The translations under genes and the position numbers were made by a program. The notes under the pieces were generated by a model that did no database searches, was not told the DNA's origin, and worked only from the letters and a program-made list of their open reading frames with translations. A DNA stretch of 64,000 bases from Shinella sp. WSJ-2. GTDB lineage: Bacteria > Pseudomonadota > Alphaproteobacteria > Rhizobiales > Rhizobiaceae. Where the stretch lies: the NCBI RefSeq assembly GCF_003432075.1, contig NZ_QWBU01000001.1, positions 434,001 through 498,000 of the forward strand. The letters run 5' to 3'. Below are positions 25,188 to 34,130 of the stretch, one piece after another; the stretch's first letter is position 1; each line of letters begins with the position of its first letter.

Positions 25188-26492
25188 TTACTTCGCCTGC
25201 TCGGTCTTGGCGGCATCCCCGCCTTCGGCCTTGCCGGCTTCGCCAGCCTTCGCGTCGTCGGTCTTGGCTTCGCCAGCCTTGGCGTCTTCTGCCGCAGCAC
25301 CTTCCGCTTTAGCGTCGCCGCCTTCAGCTGCTGGCTTATCAGCATTCGCTACGGCATTCGGATCCCATTCCGAGGGAACGACTTCCGCACCCGGCTGAAC
25401 CTTCTGGAAGCCTTCGACGATGATCTTCTCGCCGTCTTTCAGCCCATCGGTGATGACCCAGCGCGTGTCGGCGGCACGGCCGATGCGCACGGGACGCGGG
25501 CCGGCCTTGTTGTCGGCGGAGACGACATAGACGAGCGCGCTGCCCGAGGCGTCCCGCTGTACGGCCTGCTGCGGTACGAGTACGGCCCCCTTCTCGATGC
25601 CCTGCTCGATCTGCACGCGCACATACATGCCCGGCAGGAGATCGCCGTCGGGGTTCGGGAATTCGCCGCGCAGCGTCACCTGACCGGTCGTCGCATCGAC
25701 GGCGGCTTCGGAGAACAGGAGCTTGCCGGATTGCGGATACTGCGACCCGTCGTCGAGCATCAGCTTGACGTCGGCGGAATTGTTGTCGGCCATCAGCGCG
25801 CCGTCCTCCAGCGCCTTGCGCAGGCGAATGAGGTCGGTCGCCGACTGGGTAAAGTCGGCATAGACGGGGTCGAGCTGCTGGATCGTCGCAAGGTTTTCCG
25901 TGCCGCTCGTCGAAACCAGCGCGCCTTCGGTGATCAGCGCACGGCCGATGCGGCCGCTGATCGGTGCCTTGACCTCGGTATATTCGAGATTGAGCTTGGC
26001 AGTCGCAAGGCCAGCCTCGGCGATGGCGACATCCGCATCGGCCTGGGCGAGCTTGGCGACGGCATCGTCATAATTCTGCGCGGACGAAACGTTCGACTTC
26101 TTCAGCTGCTCCTGGCGGATCGTGTCGTTCTTCGCCTGTGCCTGCACGGCCTTGGCGCGGCGCAGCGTCGCCTCGGCGCTATCGACCTGCACTTTGAACG
26201 GTGCCGGATCGATCCGGTAGAGCACGTCGCCCTGCTTTACCAACGAGCCCTGCTCGAAGACGCGTTCGATGACAATACCGGAGGCACGCGGACGGACCTC
26301 TGCGGTGCGGGTCGCGGCGATGCGGCCCGGCAGGTCATTGGTGATCGGCACGTCCTCGGCCTTCACCGTGATGACGGCCACCTGCGGCGGCGGAAAGGAG
26401 AAGCCTCCCTGCGCCGCCTGCTCATCGCTGCAGCCGGCGAGAATCAAAAGGGCGCCAAAGGTCGCAATCGAAATCGGTCTCGTGAAACGCAT
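25188..26492 (-). CDS. RND efflux periplasmic adaptor lipoprotein (membrane fusion protein)
   Basis: 434 aa from the ATG at 26492, with GGAAG 5 nt before it. A lipoprotein signal ends in the lipobox LAGC. The biotinyl/lipoyl-like half motifs (GRIAATRTAEVRPRASGIV and TEVKAPISGRIGRALITEGA) flank a coiled-coil hairpin (about residues 95-165). The last 60 residues are a low-complexity Ala/Lys/Glu/Asp/Gly tail with repeated AKAGEA units, unusual for AcrA-type adaptors. It bridges pump and TolC. Confidence 0.93.
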   Translation of the reverse strand: MRFTRPISIATFGALLILAGCSDEQAAQGGFSFPPPQVAVITVKAEDVPITNDLPGRIAATRTAEVRPRASGIVIERVFEQGSLVKQGDVLYRIDPAPFKVQVDSAEATLRRAKAVQAQAKNDTIRQEQLKKSNVSSAQNYDDAVAKLAQADADVAIAEAGLATAKLNLEYTEVKAPISGRIGRALITEGALVSTSGTENLATIQQLDPVYADFTQSATDLIRLRKALEDGALMADNNSADVKLMLDDGSQYPQSGKLLFSEAAVDATTGQVTLRGEFPNPDGDLLPGMYVRVQIEQGIEKGAVLVPQQAVQRDASGSALVYVVSADNKAGPRPVRIGRAADTRWVITDGLKDGEKIIVEGFQKVQPGAEVVPSEWDPNAVANADKPAAEGGDAKAEGAAAEDAKAGEAKTDDAKAGEAGKAEGGDAAKTEQAK

Positions 26493-26575
26493 GGGTTCTT
26501 CCATAGGCGATGCCGGCAAGGGCGGCGAGTGCTGAAAACAAAGAGATGCGGTGGCCAAAGGACCACCGCATCACA

Positions 26576-26597
26576 ACATACAAACAGGGCTGTATGT
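26576..26597. promoter_or_regulatory. AcrR-box-like operator upstream of the RND operon
   Basis: ACATACA-N8-TGTATGT, with perfect 7-bp arms. The E. coli AcrR box as I remember it has the same arms and spacing. It lies 84 nt upstream of the adaptor start codon. Binding by the operon-encoded TetR protein is inferred. Confidence 0.75.
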
Positions 26598-26678
26598 TAA
26601 TTCCTGATGTTTGACAATCGTAGACCACGCACCGGAAGGCCGCAATCCACCCCAATCACGGATTCGTGATGAGGTACC

Positions 26679-27680
26679 TCAACGTATCGCCCGACCATCG
26701 GCATCGAAACGATGCGTTTGACCCGCCGCCGGCGTGGCGTAGACCACGTCGTCCACGGCATAGTGATGCTCGCCGAACAGGCGGACGGTGAAGAGGCCAA
26801 CTTTCTCCGATTCGATATAGACGATCGTGTCGGCGCCGAGATGCTCGACATGCACCACCTTGCCCTGCCACTCGCCGCCGTCGCGCGAAAGCGCCAGGTG
26901 TTCGGGGCGCACACCGATCGTCTTCGCGTCGGCCACGCCAACGCGGCTGGCCTCGATGAAGTTCATGGCAGGCGAACCGATGAAGCCTGCGACGAAAAGG
27001 TTGGCCGGCTTGTTGTAGAGTTCCATCGGCGAGCCGACCTGCTGGATCACCCCTGCGTCGAGCACCACGATCTTGTCCGCCAGCGTCATCGCCTCAACCT
27101 GGTCGTGCGTGACGTAGATCATGGTTGCCTTAAGGTCGCGGTGCAGCCTGGCGATTTCGAGGCGGGTGTTGACGCGCAGCGCCGCATCAAGGTTGGAGAG
27201 CGGCTCGTCGAACAGGAACAGCTTCGGCTCGCGCACGATGGCGCGGCCGATGGCGACGCGCTGGCGTTGGCCGCCCGACAGTTCCGCCGGGCGGCGGCTG
27301 AGGTATTTTTCAAGCGACAGCATCGCCGAGGCCTTGGCAACGCGCTTCTCGATCTCCTCTTTCGGCGCGCCGGCCTGCTTGAGGCCGAGGCCCATATTGT
27401 CCTTGACCGTCAGGTGCGGATAGAGCGCGTAGGACTGGAACACCATCGCGATGCCACGTTTGGCCGGCGGCACGGTCACGACTTCGGCGCCGTCGATCGT
27501 GATCGAGCCGGACGTCGCATCCTCAAGGCCGGCGATGATGCGCAGCAGCGTGGACTTGCCGCAGCCCGAGGGGCCGACGAAGATGACGAATTCGCCGTCC
27601 TTCACGTCAAGGTCGATGCCCTTGATGACATCGACGTTGCCGAAGGACTTGCGTACGGATTTGAGTTGAAGAGAGCCCAT
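26679..27680 (-). CDS. Sugar ABC transporter ATP-binding protein (UgpC/MsmK type)
   Basis: 333 aa. Walker [10 protein letters not shown], signature LSGGQRQRV, Walker B LFLFDEP and the D-loop SNLDA are intact, and a C-terminal TOBE-like regulatory domain ([10 protein letters not shown]) follows. It is the last gene of the leftward amino-sugar operon and energises the two permeases encoded upstream. Such ATPases are often shared between several sugar importers. Confidence 0.9.
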   Translation of the reverse strand: MGSLQLKSVRKSFGNVDVIKGIDLDVKDGEFVIFVGPSGCGKSTLLRIIAGLEDATSGSITIDGAEVVTVPPAKRGIAMVFQSYALYPHLTVKDNMGLGLKQAGAPKEEIEKRVAKASAMLSLEKYLSRRPAELSGGQRQRVAIGRAIVREPKLFLFDEPLSNLDAALRVNTRLEIARLHRDLKATMIYVTHDQVEAMTLADKIVVLDAGVIQQVGSPMELYNKPANLFVAGFIGSPAMNFIEASRVGVADAKTIGVRPEHLALSRDGGEWQGKVVHVEHLGADTIVYIESEKVGLFTVRLFGEHHYAVDDVVYATPAAGQTHRFDADGRAIR

Positions 27681-27691
27681 CCGAATTCCCC

Positions 27692-28756
27692 TTAAAGCTT
27701 GACCGTTTGACCGGTTCTGACACTTTCATCGGCTGCAAGGCAGATCCTGAGCGACTGCACCGCATCGTCCATGTGACGCGTGAGATCGATGTCTTCGCGA
27801 ATGGCCTTCAGCACGAAGGCCTGCTCACGGTCGCAGAGTTCCTGATGACCGGGTTCCCCCGCCATCTTCAGATCCTCGTCCGGCGAGAGGAACTTGCCGT
27901 CGGGGCCGGTCGCCGCATTGTGAACACGGATGACCGCCGTCTTGGTGTGCGTGTCGATATCGTCGGACTTGGCGTTCGGGTCCATGACGATGGAAACCGA
28001 ACCGTTCGGCGACATGACGTCCTTCACAAAGAACGCGGTTTCAGAGATCATCGGCCCCCAGCCCGCCTCGTACCAGCCAAGCGAACCGTCGTCGAACAGC
28101 ACCTGGAGATGGCCGTAATTGTACATGTCCGGCGCGATCTCGTTGGAGAGGCGCAGGCCCATGCCGCGCACCTCAACGGGCTTAGCATCGGTGATCTGGC
28201 ACATCACGTCGACATAGTGCACGCCGCAGTCGACGATCGGCGGCGTCGTGTTCATCAGCGCCTTGTGGGTCGCCCAGGTCGGCCCGCTCGACTGCTGGTT
28301 CAGGTTCATGCGGAACACGTAGGGACCACCCAGCTTGCGGGCTTCCTCGATGAGGCGGATCCACGAGGGATGGTGCCGCAGGATGTAACCGACGACCAGC
28401 TTGCGGCCGTTCGCCTTGGCGCAGGCCACCACGCGTTCGGCGTCGGCGACCGTGGTCGCCAGCGGCTTTTCTAGGAAGACATGCGAACCGGCTTCAAGGG
28501 CTGCGATCGCATAGTCGGCGTGGCTGTCCGAATAGGTGCTGATCGAGCAGAGTTCCGGCTTGAACTCATGGAGCGCATCGAGGAACGACGGGTGGATCTC
28601 GTAGCCTTCCAGCCCCGCCGGGACCGGAACCTTGGAGCGGTTGACGAGGCCGACGATCTCGTAGCCGGGGTTTTCGTGATAGGCGAGCGCATGGCTCCGG
28701 CCCATGTTGCCGAGGCCTGCGGAAAGAACGCGAATGGGGGTCATGACTGAACTCAC
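27692..28756 (-). CDS. Gfo/Idh/MocA family NAD(P)-dependent oxidoreductase
   Basis: 354 aa starting at a GTG at 28756 whose GTGA overlaps the permease stop, with GGAG 7 nt upstream. Rossmann start [20 protein letters not shown], the EKPLA motif ([14 protein letters not shown]) and the catalytic-region His in [10 protein letters not shown] fit the family, which oxidises or reduces sugars and cyclitols. Placed between sugar permeases and the ATPase, it probably acts on the imported (amino) sugar derivative, perhaps an anhydro- or glycoside-type substrate. Exact substrate unknown. Confidence 0.88.
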   Translation of the reverse strand: MSSVMTPIRVLSAGLGNMGRSHALAYHENPGYEIVGLVNRSKVPVPAGLEGYEIHPSFLDALHEFKPELCSISTYSDSHADYAIAALEAGSHVFLEKPLATTVADAERVVACAKANGRKLVVGYILRHHPSWIRLIEEARKLGGPYVFRMNLNQQSSGPTWATHKALMNTTPPIVDCGVHYVDVMCQITDAKPVEVRGMGLRLSNEIAPDMYNYGHLQVLFDDGSLGWYEAGWGPMISETAFFVKDVMSPNGSVSIVMDPNAKSDDIDTHTKTAVIRVHNAATGPDGKFLSPDEDLKMAGEPGHQELCDREQAFVLKAIREDIDLTRHMDDAVQSLRICLAADESVRTGQTVKL

Positions 28757-29592
28757 TTGACTGCTCCGGAGGTGATGCCGCGGATCAATTGCCGCGAGAA
28801 GACGAGGTAAAGGACGAGAACGGGGAAGATCGCCAGCGACAGGGCGGCAAGCACCGCGTTCCAGTTGGTGACAAACTGGCCGATGAAGATCTGCGAGCCC
28901 AGCGTCACCGTCTTGGTCGCCTCACTCGGCGCCAGGATCAGCGGGAACCACAGGTCGTTCCAGATCGGGATCATCGTGAAGACCGCAACCGTCGCCATGG
29001 CCGGACGCACCAGCGGCAGGACGAGGCGGAAGAAGATCGAGTATTCCGACAGGCCGTCGATGCGCCCGGCATTCTTGAGGTCGTCGGAGACGGTCCGCAT
29101 GAATTCCGACAGGATGAAGACGGCGAGCGGAATGCCCTGCGCGGTATAGACAAGGATGAGCGCCGTCAGCGTGTTGACGAGGCCCGTCGCCACCATGCCC
29201 TGCAGGATTGCCACGGTGCCGAGACGGATCGGGATCATGATACCGATGGCAAGGTAGAGCCCCATCAGTGTGTTGCCGCGGAAACGGTATTCGGACAGCG
29301 CGAAGGCAGCCATCGCACCGAACAGCAGCACCAGCGCGATGGCAGCCACCGTGACGATGAAGCTGTTCTGGAAGTAGGTCGCAAAGTCGCCCTGCCCCAG
29401 CACCGTATAGTAGCCGACGAGATCGAAGGTCTTCGGGCTCGGCAGCTGCATCGGGTTGCGGAAGATCGCGTTGCGATCCTTCATCGAGTTGATGAGCGTC
29501 AGGAACACCGGGAAGACCGAGATGATCGCGTAGCTGATCAGCGCGAGATGAACGAGGGATGTGCGGGTGAGAGAAGCGCGTGCTTTAGACAT
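28753..29592 (-). CDS. Sugar ABC transporter permease (MalG type)
   Basis: 279 aa with six hydrophobic segments. The EAA loop reads DDLKNAGRIDGLSEYSIFFR, then LPLVRPAMATV. The start at 29592 has a GGAGGGCAGGAC ribosome-binding region. It pairs with the MalF-type permease encoded 15 nt upstream in the same operon. Confidence 0.9.
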   Translation of the reverse strand: MSKARASLTRTSLVHLALISYAIISVFPVFLTLINSMKDRNAIFRNPMQLPSPKTFDLVGYYTVLGQGDFATYFQNSFIVTVAAIALVLLFGAMAAFALSEYRFRGNTLMGLYLAIGIMIPIRLGTVAILQGMVATGLVNTLTALILVYTAQGIPLAVFILSEFMRTVSDDLKNAGRIDGLSEYSIFFRLVLPLVRPAMATVAVFTMIPIWNDLWFPLILAPSEATKTVTLGSQIFIGQFVTNWNAVLAALSLAIFPVLVLYLVFSRQLIRGITSGAVK

Positions 29593-29607
29593 GTCCTGCC
29601 CTCCCGA

Positions 29608-30561
29608 TCAGAACTGGTAGCGACGCATGCGCCGCTGGATGACGAAGAGATAGAGCGAGACGCCAGCGAGAATGATGAGGAACATGACCGTCGCGATCGT
29701 CGCGCCCATCGAGCGGTCGCCGAGTTGGAGCTGGAAGCCGAAGAAGGTGCGGTAGAGCAGCGTGCCGAGAATGTCCGTGGAACCATCCGGCCCGGCCAGC
29801 GCCCCCTGCACGGTATAGACCAGGTCAAAGGCGTTGAAGTTGCCGACGAACGTCAGGATCGAGATGATGCCGATGGCAGGCAGAATGAGCGGCAGCTTGA
29901 TCTTCCAGAACTGGCTCCAGCCGGTGACGCCGTCGCATTCGGCCGCCTCGATGACCTCTTCCGGGATGTTGAGGAGCGCCGCATAGATCAGCATCATGGG
30001 AATGCCGACATATTGCCAGACCGAGATCAGCGAAACGGCGATGAGGGCCGAGCCGGGCTTCCCGAGCCAGGGCGAAAACAGCGACTTCAGGCCGACGAGA
30101 TCCATCAGGAAGGGCGAGACGCCCCAGATCGGCGACAGGATGAGCTTCCAGATGAAACCGACGATCACGAAGGAGAGCAACGTCGGCAGGAAGATCGCCG
30201 TGCGGTAGAACGAGGCAAAGCGCAGCTTCGGCAGCGAGAGCATCGCGGCAAGCGCGACACCCATCGGGTTCTGCACCAGCATGTGGATCACGAAGAAAAT
30301 GAAGTTGTTCTTCAGCGCGTTCCAGAAATCGTGCGCCCAACGTTCGTCGCCGAACAGGACCTTGAAATTGCCGAGACCCACGAAGGTCGATTGGCCGTCC
30401 ACGGTGTTGAATAGCGACAGGCGCAGCGTCTCGATGAGTGGCAGGATCATGACCGCCGAATAGACGATGAAAGCCGGCAGCAGGAAGACGACGATATGCC
30501 AGCGCGTCGGGCGCTTGATGATCGGTCCTGTTGCATCATGGGTAGAAGGTGTGTTGCTCAT
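29608..30561 (-). CDS. Sugar ABC transporter permease (MalF type)
   Basis: 317 aa from the ATG at 30561 (MSNTPSTHD), with GGAGGGG about 11 nt upstream; an in-frame start at 30636 adds only non-coding-like residues. Six membrane segments and the EAA loop IPEEVIEAAECDGVTGWSQF are clear. It is the first permease gene after the binding-protein gene, from which it is separated by a 286-nt gap with a hairpin. Confidence 0.9.
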   Translation of the reverse strand: MSNTPSTHDATGPIIKRPTRWHIVVFLLPAFIVYSAVMILPLIETLRLSLFNTVDGQSTFVGLGNFKVLFGDERWAHDFWNALKNNFIFFVIHMLVQNPMGVALAAMLSLPKLRFASFYRTAIFLPTLLSFVIVGFIWKLILSPIWGVSPFLMDLVGLKSLFSPWLGKPGSALIAVSLISVWQYVGIPMMLIYAALLNIPEEVIEAAECDGVTGWSQFWKIKLPLILPAIGIISILTFVGNFNAFDLVYTVQGALAGPDGSTDILGTLLYRTFFGFQLQLGDRSMGATIATVMFLIILAGVSLYLFVIQRRMRRYQF

Positions 30562-30765
30562 GGCCCAGCCTGCCCCTCCGTTTGTTGTCGTTAAGTTCGC
30601 ATGCGCGAACGCCCTGCGCGGCAGCACCAGCCGCACATGACGAAGTCAGCATACACATTAGTGACGGGGCCGCGCCCCGAATTTGCCCTTCGGCACCCTC
30701 TGTCCACCAGGACGAAGAGGAACAAGGCAGACGCCGGACACTTCGAGCCGCGCCACCTGGAATTC

Positions 30766-30790
30766 CTCCCCCCGAATTTTACGGGGAGAG
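30766..30790 (-). terminator. Hairpin in the gap between binding-protein and permease genes
   Basis: Read leftward, CTCCCCG-TAAAATT-CGGGGGGAG forms an imperfect GC-rich stem without a T run. The gap 30562-30846 holds no gene. Such hairpins after a binding-protein gene usually stabilise its mRNA or attenuate downstream transcription. Confidence 0.5.
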
Positions 30791-30846
30791 GATCGGCGCG
30801 AGGAAATACCGCGCCTCAAGCAGAAGTCAGCAGCCGGAAACCGGGC

Positions 30847-32106
30847 TTACTTTGCCGGCTTGTACCAGCTGTCGAGGCCCTTCTGGAGCTTCTCGCCAGC
30901 CTGCTCCGGCGTATCCGTGCCGTTGATGACGTTGGCCGATTCCGTCCAGGTCTCGTTTTCGAGGTTCGGCGTGCCGCGCGACAGGATCTGGTAGGTCGAG
31001 CGGATCGTCGGCTTGCACTTTTCACGCCAGGAGACGAATTCCTGCGCCAGCGGGTCGGCCATCTTCACGGCCGTCGAGTTCAGGCTGAAGAAGCCCGGCA
31101 GCGAGTTGGCGTAGATGTCAGCGAATTCAGGCGAAGCGACGAAGGTCAGGAACTTCTTGGCCGCTTCCGGGTTCGCACCCTTGGCATTCAGACCAACGCC
31201 GATGTCGTTGTGGTCCGAGATGTAGCAAGTGTCGCCGGCATTCTTGACCGGCGGCGGGAAGGCTCCCATCTTGAACTGGGCTTGCGTGTTGAACAGGCCG
31301 ATTTCCCAGGAACCGGCCGGATAGATGGCAGCGCGGCCGAGCGTGAAGAGGTTCTGGCTGTCCGGATAGGTCTGGGCTTCGAAACCGTCGCCGAGATAGT
31401 CCTTCCACTTGGCGAGAACGCGATAGGGCTCGACCCAGGCGTCGTCGGTCAGCTTCTGTTCGCCCTTGATGAGAGCGGCGCGGCCTTCTTCACCCTTCCA
31501 GTACGTCGGACCGATGTTCTGGTAGCCCATGGTCGCGGCTTCCCAGAGGTCCTTCGTGCCCATGGCCATCGGGATGTAGCTGCCTTCGGCCTTGATCTTG
31601 TCGAGGGCGGCGAAGAATTCGGCTTCCGTCGTCGGAACAGAGATGCCGAGCGTGTCGAAGGCATCCTTGTTGTAGATGAAGCCGTGAATGACCGAAGCCA
31701 TCGGTACGCAGAACGTCGTCGCGCCGTCGTCCGTCGTCCAGGCGGACTTGGCGACCGGCGAGAAGTTCTCCATGCCCGGCAGATCGTTCAGGCTGGCCAG
31801 GTGACCCTTCTTGAAGAGCTCCAGCGAGGCGTCGAACGGACGGCAGGTGATGAGGTCACCGGCCGAACCGGCATCCAGCTTGGCGTTCAACGCGGCATTG
31901 TACTCGGTCGGCGCGGTCGGCGCGAAGACGACCTTGATGCCCGGGTTCTTCGCTTCGAACGCCGGAATGATCTTTTCCTGCCAGATGGCGAGGTCGTCGT
32001 TGCGCCAGCTTTCGACGGTCAGCGTGACGTCGGCCGCCTGGGCAAACCCGGCCGTGCCGAGGATGCTCGTGGCGAGCAGCAGACCCTTGATTGCGTTGCG
32101 TGTCAT
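30847..32106 (-). CDS. Periplasmic sugar-binding protein of ABC transporter (family 1)
   Basis: 419 aa. Signal peptide MTRNAIKGLLLATSILGTAG then FAQAADVTLTVESWR. The body has the family 1 sugar-binding pattern (IIPAFEAKNPGIKV, AAIYPAGSWEIGLF, AAKKFLTFVASPEF). Two central Cys (DLITCRPFD and TTFCVPMASV) and a late one are extra. It follows murQ by 45 nt, so the ligand is probably an amino sugar, chitobiose-type or muropeptide sugar. Confidence 0.9.
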   Translation of the reverse strand: MTRNAIKGLLLATSILGTAGFAQAADVTLTVESWRNDDLAIWQEKIIPAFEAKNPGIKVVFAPTAPTEYNAALNAKLDAGSAGDLITCRPFDASLELFKKGHLASLNDLPGMENFSPVAKSAWTTDDGATTFCVPMASVIHGFIYNKDAFDTLGISVPTTEAEFFAALDKIKAEGSYIPMAMGTKDLWEAATMGYQNIGPTYWKGEEGRAALIKGEQKLTDDAWVEPYRVLAKWKDYLGDGFEAQTYPDSQNLFTLGRAAIYPAGSWEIGLFNTQAQFKMGAFPPPVKNAGDTCYISDHNDIGVGLNAKGANPEAAKKFLTFVASPEFADIYANSLPGFFSLNSTAVKMADPLAQEFVSWREKCKPTIRSTYQILSRGTPNLENETWTESANVINGTDTPEQAGEKLQKGLDSWYKPAK

Positions 32107-32151
32107 TGCATTCTCCCCTTTTATGCGCCGCAGCGCGTTTTGAGACTTTAA

Positions 32152-33048
32152 TTATCCGAGAGCCTTGAGAGCACGCCGGAGACTTTGCCCCGACCGGACG
32201 AGCGCCGCCTTCGCGGCACCGGCATCCGGAACCCCCGCAGCCAAGAGCACGGCTTCCTTTACCGAGCCTTCGGAGCGCGTGAGAAGGCGTTCCGCCTCAT
32301 CGAGGCCGACACCCGAGATGTCGGAGACGATACGGCAGGCACGCCCTTTCAATTTGATATTGTCGGCCTTGAGATTGACCATGTGGCCATCATGCACATG
32401 GCCGAGCAGGATGCCGACCAGCGTGGAAAACATGTTGAAGGCGATCTTCTGCGCCGTGCCGGCGCCCATACGCGTCGAACCGGAAATCACTTCCGGCGGC
32501 GTCTGCAAAAGGACGGAGACATCGGCGCCGGAAAACAGCGCGGCACCCGGATTGTTGGCCATTGCGACGACCTTTGCGCCCTGCCCCTTCGCATAGGCCG
32601 CAATGGCCAGCGCATAGGGCGTGCTGCCGCTCGCCGAAACGGCGATCACACAGTCCTTGGCGTCGATTTTTGCCGTTTTGGCATCGCCGATGGCAAGCGC
32701 CCGGTCGTCTTCATAGCCGCCTGCCAAGTCTTCCAGGCTGGCGGCGCCGCCGGCAAGCAGGATGACGATGCGGTCGCGGGCAATGCCGTAGGTGCCAGGA
32801 AGCTCAAGCGCATCGGCCATGGCCATCAGGCCGGAGCTGCCTGCACCGACATAGACGAGGCGGCCACCGGAAAGCAGCGCATCGGCGGCAAGGCGGGCAG
32901 CGGCAGCAATATCGGCCAGCGCAGCATCGACCACGGCGGCCGCGGCCTTCTGGCCATCCGCAAGCACCTTTAGCGCGTCGAGCGGCTGACGTTCGTCCAG
33001 CCCCTGCGCCTGATCGTGCCTGCCTTCTGTCCTGCCTGCAGCCATCAT
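32152..33048 (-). CDS. murQ: N-acetylmuramic acid 6-phosphate etherase (MurQ)
   Basis: 298 aa from the ATG at 33048, preceded by GAGGAG. SIS-domain protein that splits the lactyl ether of MurNAc-6-phosphate to give GlcNAc-6-phosphate and lactate. The two catalytic glutamates of E. coli MurQ (Glu83 and Glu114) match Glu82 in ALELPGTYG and Glu113 in GGYEDDRA. The SGSTRMGAGTAQK phosphate-binding motif is present. The N-terminus (TEGRHDQAQGLD) departs from the usual TEQRNPxxxxLD. It is the first gene of the leftward operon, divergent from the kinase gene. Confidence 0.88.
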   Translation of the reverse strand: MMAAGRTEGRHDQAQGLDERQPLDALKVLADGQKAAAAVVDAALADIAAAARLAADALLSGGRLVYVGAGSSGLMAMADALELPGTYGIARDRIVILLAGGAASLEDLAGGYEDDRALAIGDAKTAKIDAKDCVIAVSASGSTPYALAIAAYAKGQGAKVVAMANNPGAALFSGADVSVLLQTPPEVISGSTRMGAGTAQKIAFNMFSTLVGILLGHVHDGHMVNLKADNIKLKGRACRIVSDISGVGLDEAERLLTRSEGSVKEAVLLAAGVPDAGAAKAALVRSGQSLRRALKALG

Positions 33049-33071
33049 CCGTTCTCCTCTGGCCCAAATTA

Positions 33072-33087
33072 ATGCCAAAAAAATACC
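33072..33087 (-). promoter_or_regulatory. GGTAT-type operator element near murQ
   Basis: On the minus strand this reads GGTATTTTTTTGGCAT, the same 16-bp element as GGTATTTTTTTGGTAT at 33207-33222 on the plus strand. The two face outward toward the two divergent start codons. The likely binder is the GntR regulator encoded at 34127-34891. Confidence 0.6.
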
Positions 33088-33181
33088 AATTGTCTATAGG
33101 AAATTAATTTTTGAGACCACTTTTTTGCAACCAATTATTTTTATGATTTAAAATCAAGATTTTACAGAAAAGCCTATGTTC

Positions 33182-33222
33182 GATACCACCATACCCCTTG
33201 GTTAATGGTATTTTTTTGGTAT
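33182..33222. promoter_or_regulatory. Cluster of GGTAT half-sites upstream of the kinase gene
   Basis: The segment contains GATACC, ATACC, GGTAT and GGTAT within 41 bp, including the perfect GGTATTTTTTTGGTAT (33207-33222) 20 nt before the kinase start. Repeated GGTAT/ATACC half-sites suggest cooperative GntR-family binding that represses both operons until an amino-sugar phosphate is present. Confidence 0.6.
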
Positions 33223-33242
33223 CGTTGTAGTCGGAGGTGGCC

Positions 33243-34130
33243 ATGACGGATTACATTCTCGGTATCGACGGTGGGGGAACCAGTTGCCGTGCGGCGGTCG
33301 CAAGACCGGACGGCTTCATTCTGGGGCGCGGCAAGAGTGGTGCGGCCAATATCCTGACCGACCCCAACAATGCGATCATCTCCATCACGGAGGCCGCCAA
33401 GGCCGCCTATCGCGACGCAGGGCTCGATGAAGCCGACATCAACGGCGCCTCGGCCTTTCTCGGCGTTGCCGGCACCAATGTCGGCGACCTTACGCGTTAC
33501 GTGCATGACCGCCTGCCGTTTCGCCACACCGCCATCGACTCGGACGGCTTGATTGCCCTGCAGGGCGCGATCGGCGACGAGGACGGCGCGGTCGCAATCC
33601 TCGGCACCGGCTCCATCTACATGGGACGCAGGGACGGTACGATCCGTTATATCGGCGGCTGGGGCTTTACCGTCGGCGATCTCGGTGGTGGCGCTCGACT
33701 TGGGCATGCGCTCCTCCAGGAAGCGCTGCTTGCCTTCGACGGCGTGCATCCGCGCTCCCCCGTCACGAACGCTGTTATCGACGAGTTCAAGAACGACCCG
33801 CGTGGCATCGTCGAATTTGCCCGCCTGTCCAAGCCCGGCGATTTTGGCCGCTTCGCACCCCTGCTGTTCGATCATGCCAGACAGGGCGATGCGCAGGCGA
33901 TCGCCATCGTCAAGACGGGTGCGGCCGCAGTCAACGAATCGCTTGACGCCATAATGGCCATAGCCGGCGCACCACGCCTCTGCCTGCTCGGCGGCTTGGC
34001 ACCGCTTTATCCGCAATGGCTTTCGGAGAAGCACCGTTCGATCCTCGTCGAAGCCGAGGCGGATGCGCTGACGGGCGCCGTGGCGCTCGCCGCCAAGGGT
34101 TACAAAGAGCGTGCGGGAGCGGCGGCATGA
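33243..34130 (+). CDS. N-acetylglucosamine kinase-like protein (BadF/BadG/BcrA ATPase family)
   Basis: 295 aa from the ATG at 33243, which follows GGAGG; a GTG two codons upstream is rejected. The actin-fold phosphate-1 motif is LGIDGGGTSCRAAVA, the phosphate-2 segment is AILGTGSIYMG, and GGWGFTVGDLGGGARLG is typical of GlcNAc/glucosamine kinases of this family. It would phosphorylate the imported amino sugar at C6. The MurQ gene next door means MurNAc could also be a substrate. It is first in a tightly packed operon with gntR, deaminase, nagA and others. Confidence 0.85.
   Translation: MTDYILGIDGGGTSCRAAVARPDGFILGRGKSGAANILTDPNNAIISITEAAKAAYRDAGLDEADINGASAFLGVAGTNVGDLTRYVHDRLPFRHTAIDSDGLIALQGAIGDEDGAVAILGTGSIYMGRRDGTIRYIGGWGFTVGDLGGGARLGHALLQEALLAFDGVHPRSPVTNAVIDEFKNDPRGIVEFARLSKPGDFGRFAPLLFDHARQGDAQAIAIVKTGAAAVNESLDAIMAIAGAPRLCLLGGLAPLYPQWLSEKHRSILVEAEADALTGAVALAAKGYKERAGAAA

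Noticed and set aside
21628-25398. Two long plus-strand frames opposite the TetR gene, RND pump and adaptor
   Set aside because: Antisense shadows; no start signals or domains.
28789-30414. 541-codon plus-strand frame opposite the sugar permeases
   Set aside because: Product is extremely rich in Arg, Asp, Glu, His and Gln, typical of the antisense of membrane proteins.
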